A stretch of 46,736 bases of DNA from CAG-1000 sp964545285 (GTDB lineage Bacteria > Bacillota_I > Bacilli_A > RF39 > UBA660): positions 1 to 46,736 of the forward strand of contig CAZJEW010000002.1 of the NCBI GenBank assembly GCA_964545285.1, read 5' to 3'. Positions within the stretch are counted from its first letter, which is position 1; every line of letters starts with the position of its first letter. Made by a program: the position numbers and the translations under genes. Below the pieces are notes generated by a model, which searched no databases, was not told the DNA's origin, and worked only from the letters and a program-made list of their open reading frames with translations. Below, in pieces: positions 43,742 to 46,736 of this stretch.

Positions 43742-45697
43742 ATGTTTAAATTAGTATCGGATTATAGACCTTCTGGAGATCAGCCTAAAGCTATAAAAGA
43801 ATTAGTTGATGGAATTAATTCTGGTAAAAAAAGCCAGGTTCTTTTAGGTGCTACTGGAACTGGAAAAACTTTTACGATAGCTAATGTAATCGAAAAAACT
43901 AATAAACCAACATTAATATTAGCTCATAATAAAACTTTAGCTGGACAATTATATGCTGAAATGAAGGAATTGTTTCCAGAGAATAGAGTTGAATATTTTG
44001 TATCATATTATGATTATTATCAACCTGAAGCCTATGTTCCTAGCAAAGATTTATATATTGAAAAAGATTCATCAATAAATGATGAAATAGATGAACTTAG
44101 GCATGCTGCAACTAGTGCATTAATAAATAGAAGAGATGTAATAGTAGTTTCTTCAGTATCGTGTATTTATAATATAGGAGAAAAAGAAGAATATAAAAAC
44201 AAAATGTTAAATCTTACTATTAATGATGAAATAGACAGGGATGATATTCTCGAAAGATTAGTAGGTATGCAATATGAAAGAAGTGTTATGGATTTAACAA
44301 GAGGTACTTTCAGAGTTAAGGGTGATACTATAGAATTAATACCAGTATATGAAAAAAAGAATGGAATAAGAATTGAAATGTTTGGTGATTCTATTGAAAA
44401 AATTTCTACATTTGATCCTATCACAGGTCATATATTAAGTAATTTAAGAACTATTAATATATTTCCTGCTTCTATGTTTGTTACTAGTGATGAAAAATTA
44501 AAGGAAGCTATTCTTAGAATAGAAAAAGAATTAGTAGAAAGATTAAAAAAATTACATGAAGAAGGTAAATTATTAGAAGAACAAAGACTTAAAGAAAGAA
44601 CTATGTATGACTTAGAAATGTTAAAAGAAACAGGATTTTGTCATGGAATAGAAAATTATAGTAGACATTTGTCATTAAGGGAAAAAGGAGAAACTCCAAC
44701 AACATTAATTGATTTCTTTCATGAAGATTTTTTGCTTGTTATCGATGAAAGTCACGTTACAATACCACAAGTTAGAGGAATGTTTAATGGCGATAGGCAA
44801 AGAAAACAAACACTAGTTGATTATGGTTTTAGACTACCTAGTGCATTAGACAATAGACCTCTCGATTTTGAAGAATTTAAAAAGAAAATCAATCAAGTTA
44901 TATATATTTCAGCTACCCCTGGTGACTATGAATTAAGTTTGGTAAAAAGGCCAGTTGAACAAATTATTAGACCTACAGGATTATTAGATCCTTCTCTTGA
45001 AGTAAGAAAAACAAAGAATCAAATAGATGATATTATTAATGAAATAAATATTAGAATAAATAAAAATGAAAGAATACTTATCACTACATTAACAATTAGA
45101 ATGAGTGAAGAACTAACATCATATTTAAAAGAATTAGGATACAAAGTTACTTATCTTCATAATGAAATTAAAACTTTAGAAAGATTAAATATTATTAGAA
45201 GTCTCAGACTTGGGAAAATTGATATTATAGTGGGCATTAATTTATTAAGAGAAGGGCTTGATATTCCCGAAGTATCGTTAATATGTATTATGGATGCTGA
45301 TAAGCAAGGATTTTTAAGAAGTGATAGGAGTCTTATTCAAACAATTGGAAGAGCTGCTCGTAATGAAAATGGTCATGTAATTATGTATGGTGATGTTATA
45401 AGCGATGCTATGAAAACAGCCATTAGCGAAACAAATAGAAGAAGAAGCATTCAAGAACAGTATAATAAAGAACATAATATTATTCCGAAAACTATTGTAA
45501 AAAAGATTGGTGAAGCAATTAGTAATGAAATAACTGAAGAAAAACCTAAAAATGAAAAATATAGCAAAAAAGAAATAAACAATATGTGCAAAAAAATTGA
45601 GCAAGAAATGAGAGAAGCTGCTTCTAAATTAGATTTTGAAAGAGCAACTGAATTAAGAGATGCTTTGTTTGAATTAAAAAACATCAACAATGATTAA
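43742..45697 (+). CDS. uvrB: Excinuclease ABC subunit B
   Basis: UvrB verifies DNA damage handed over by UvrA and positions UvrC for incision. The 651 residues show all the landmarks: Walker A LLGATGTGKTFT, the beta-hairpin YYDYYQPEAYVPSKD, the DEAD-type box VIDESHVT, helicase motif VI (IQTIGRAARN) and the C-terminal UVR motif (KLDFERATELRDAL). The length is normal. AAGGAG precedes ATG 43742. No uvrA follows, unlike many Firmicutes. I see no LexA-type palindrome of the form GAACnnnnGTTC in the 128-bp gap upstream. Confidence 0.97.
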   Translation: MFKLVSDYRPSGDQPKAIKELVDGINSGKKSQVLLGATGTGKTFTIANVIEKTNKPTLILAHNKTLAGQLYAEMKELFPENRVEYFVSYYDYYQPEAYVPSKDLYIEKDSSINDEIDELRHAATSALINRRDVIVVSSVSCIYNIGEKEEYKNKMLNLTINDEIDRDDILERLVGMQYERSVMDLTRGTFRVKGDTIELIPVYEKKNGIRIEMFGDSIEKISTFDPITGHILSNLRTINIFPASMFVTSDEKLKEAILRIEKELVERLKKLHEEGKLLEEQRLKERTMYDLEMLKETGFCHGIENYSRHLSLREKGETPTTLIDFFHEDFLLVIDESHVTIPQVRGMFNGDRQRKQTLVDYGFRLPSALDNRPLDFEEFKKKINQVIYISATPGDYELSLVKRPVEQIIRPTGLLDPSLEVRKTKNQIDDIINEINIRINKNERILITTLTIRMSEELTSYLKELGYKVTYLHNEIKTLERLNIIRSLRLGKIDIIVGINLLREGLDIPEVSLICIMDADKQGFLRSDRSLIQTIGRAARNENGHVIMYGDVISDAMKTAISETNRRRSIQEQYNKEHNIIPKTIVKKIGEAISNEITEEKPKNEKYSKKEINNMCKKIEQEMREAASKLDFERATELRDALFELKNINND

Positions 45698-45727
45698 TTG
45701 ACTATTGTTTTAAAAGTATGTTATAAT
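45698..45727 (+). promoter_or_regulatory. Promoter of the right-edge surface protein, giving a leaderless mRNA
   Basis: TTGACT (45698-45703) starts at the base after the uvrB stop, and TATAAT (45722-45727) follows after 18 bases. The start codon is only 6 bases downstream of the -10, so the expected transcription start falls on or next to the ATG. No ribosome site fits between. Confidence 0.6.
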
Positions 45728-45733
45728 TTTATT

Positions 45734-46736
45734 ATGAATAGTAGGAATGAATTAAGAAAGAATTTTAATTTTGTATGTAAAAAGAATATTTTAGTAATTA
45801 TTATGATATTGTTTTTGTGTCCAATATTAGGATTTTCTTATTCTGCATTTGTAACCAATAGTAGTAGTTATAGATCAAATGAGATGTATATAGGAAATTT
45901 GTTATATTCAATATCTATATTTGAAGTTCCTAATACTGAATACAGTGGGATTACATATTCATTAACAAATGAAGTAACATTAGATCCAAACACAGAAAAA
46001 ACAATATATATTAAAGTAACCTCATTAAATGAAGTGTCAAGTAAATATAAATTAGTATATGAAACTGAAGAAGGAATTAACGTAATGTATGCTAATGATG
46101 ATAATTTGCCAACATATGGTTTAATAACAGCAGAGCAAATATCTACATTATTAATAACAAATACAGGTGGTTCATCAAAAACAGTGACATTTAGAGTCGT
46201 TGGAGGATATGCAACTAATGATGTTGCTGATATTACTATTGATTCAGAATATTCGTTTATTTCAAGTGACTATCATAGATTAGATTTTGAAGTAGTAGCA
46301 TTATATATTGATGGAGAATTAAGTACTGCACTTAATAATACAAAAGTATATTCATTATCTACACCTACATCAAATACCACAGGTAATTTAATAAGTGGTT
46401 CAACAAATTGTACATATGGAGCTACTCCTTCATATAATACAAATACTAAAACTTTATCAATATCTTCATATGATTCTATTACCCAAGGTACTACAAAATG
46501 TGTGTTATATTTTAACGAAGTAGATACATTAGTTAATTTAATATTATCTAATAACACAGCTTATGCAGATAATATTAGTAGTCCATATGTAACATCAAGC
46601 ACAGGAATAAATTTTAATGCAATAAGCAGTGATACAAATGGAAAAGGCTTATATTATACAACAGATACTTCAAAAACAGAAAATGGAACAAGAGTATATT
46701 ATTATAGAGGAGCAGTAACAAATAACTATGTAATAT
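45734..46736 (+). CDS. Secreted surface protein, N-terminal part, truncated by the window edge
   Basis: The frame from ATG 45734 stays open to the last base (334 full codons). It has a basic start (MNSRNELRKNFNFVCKKN), one hydrophobic signal or anchor segment (about 19-40) and GFSYSAFVTN, the start seen in camelysin-like and pilin-like surface proteins. A Ser/Thr/Asn-rich beta region with two Cys pairs follows. The last residues (TENGTRVYYYRGAVTNNYVI) resemble, from memory, the joint before the C-terminal domain in the family whose end opens this window at 1-734. It is not a copy of that gene's visible part; it is the complementary half. Function is unknown. Confidence 0.75.
   Translation, partial: MNSRNELRKNFNFVCKKNILVIIMILFLCPILGFSYSAFVTNSSSYRSNEMYIGNLLYSISIFEVPNTEYSGITYSLTNEVTLDPNTEKTIYIKVTSLNEVSSKYKLVYETEEGINVMYANDDNLPTYGLITAEQISTLLITNTGGSSKTVTFRVVGGYATNDVADITIDSEYSFISSDYHRLDFEVVALYIDGELSTALNNTKVYSLSTPTSNTTGNLISGSTNCTYGATPSYNTNTKTLSISSYDSITQGTTKCVLYFNEVDTLVNLILSNNTAYADNISSPYVTSSTGINFNAISSDTNGKGLYYTTDTSKTENGTRVYYYRGAVTNNYVI

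Overview
The window is very A+T-rich (roughly three quarters, by eye) and is read with the standard bacterial code: TGA and TAG both end genes and Trp is TGG. Strong AGGAGG-type ribosome sites, LytR-CpsA-Psr and TagO-like wall-polymer proteins, a GerA/GerC/GerB germination operon and a CotE spore-coat protein point to a Gram-positive, spore-forming, low-GC Bacillota of the Bacilli side. I suspect an uncultured, gut-type lineage with Mollicutes-like base composition, but that placement is inference. No rRNA, tRNA, CRISPR array, transposase or phage gene was seen.

Layout. 1-734: the 3' part of a secreted surface-protein gene broken by an in-frame TAG. 787-6425 (minus strand): a three-gene operon for a glucosaminidase with a C-terminal dockerin, a membrane-anchored cohesin-like protein and an LCP wall-polymer ligase. 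6602-24415 (plus strand): a cell-surface polysaccharide cluster with a TagO/WecA-type initiator, GpsA, a Wzy-like polymerase, several GT2/GT4 glycosyltransferases, GtrA, a nucleotidyltransferase/flippase-kinase/HAD set, a PssD-PssE pair, a phosphodiester glycosidase and a Wzx-type flippase. 24412-25953: a YhcC-type radical SAM gene (minus) and rpsP-khpA (plus). 25968-31271: sporulation and envelope genes, with gerA-gerC-gerB (minus) divergent from cotE (plus) and a secreted bactofilin-like membrane protein. 31366-34160: a duplicated-domain orphan and an operon of type 1 IPP isomerase, a guanylate-kinase-like P-loop protein and an APH-fold kinase. 34240-40126: a 1622-residue orphan with internal repeats, overlapping a ProA-like aldehyde-dehydrogenase homologue that lacks the catalytic Cys region. 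40270-43238: a membrane-anchored protein made almost only of dockerin modules (at least 13), interrupted by an N gap. 43368-45697: a small Sm-like protein and uvrB. 45734-46736: the 5' part of a second surface protein, of the class whose C-terminal part opens the window.

How they fit together. The polysaccharide cluster can build a lipid-linked glycan (TagO-like start, glycosyltransferases, Wzx/Wzy-like export and polymerisation), and the LCP protein beside it is the expected enzyme for attaching such a polymer to peptidoglycan. The LCP gene shares an operon with a dockerin-bearing wall hydrolase and a membrane cohesin-like protein, and a polydockerin lies about 34 kb away. This suggests a calcium-dependent cohesin-dockerin assembly at the cell wall with no cellulosomal enzyme in view. 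That system, and the unrelated giant-protein/pseudo-ALDH pair, are the most novel-looking parts.

The run of 100 N is flanked by the same 55 bases on both sides. Overlapping those copies restores one open reading frame of 937 codons plus stop, so the gap is probably a repeat-induced assembly break that may hide further dockerin modules.
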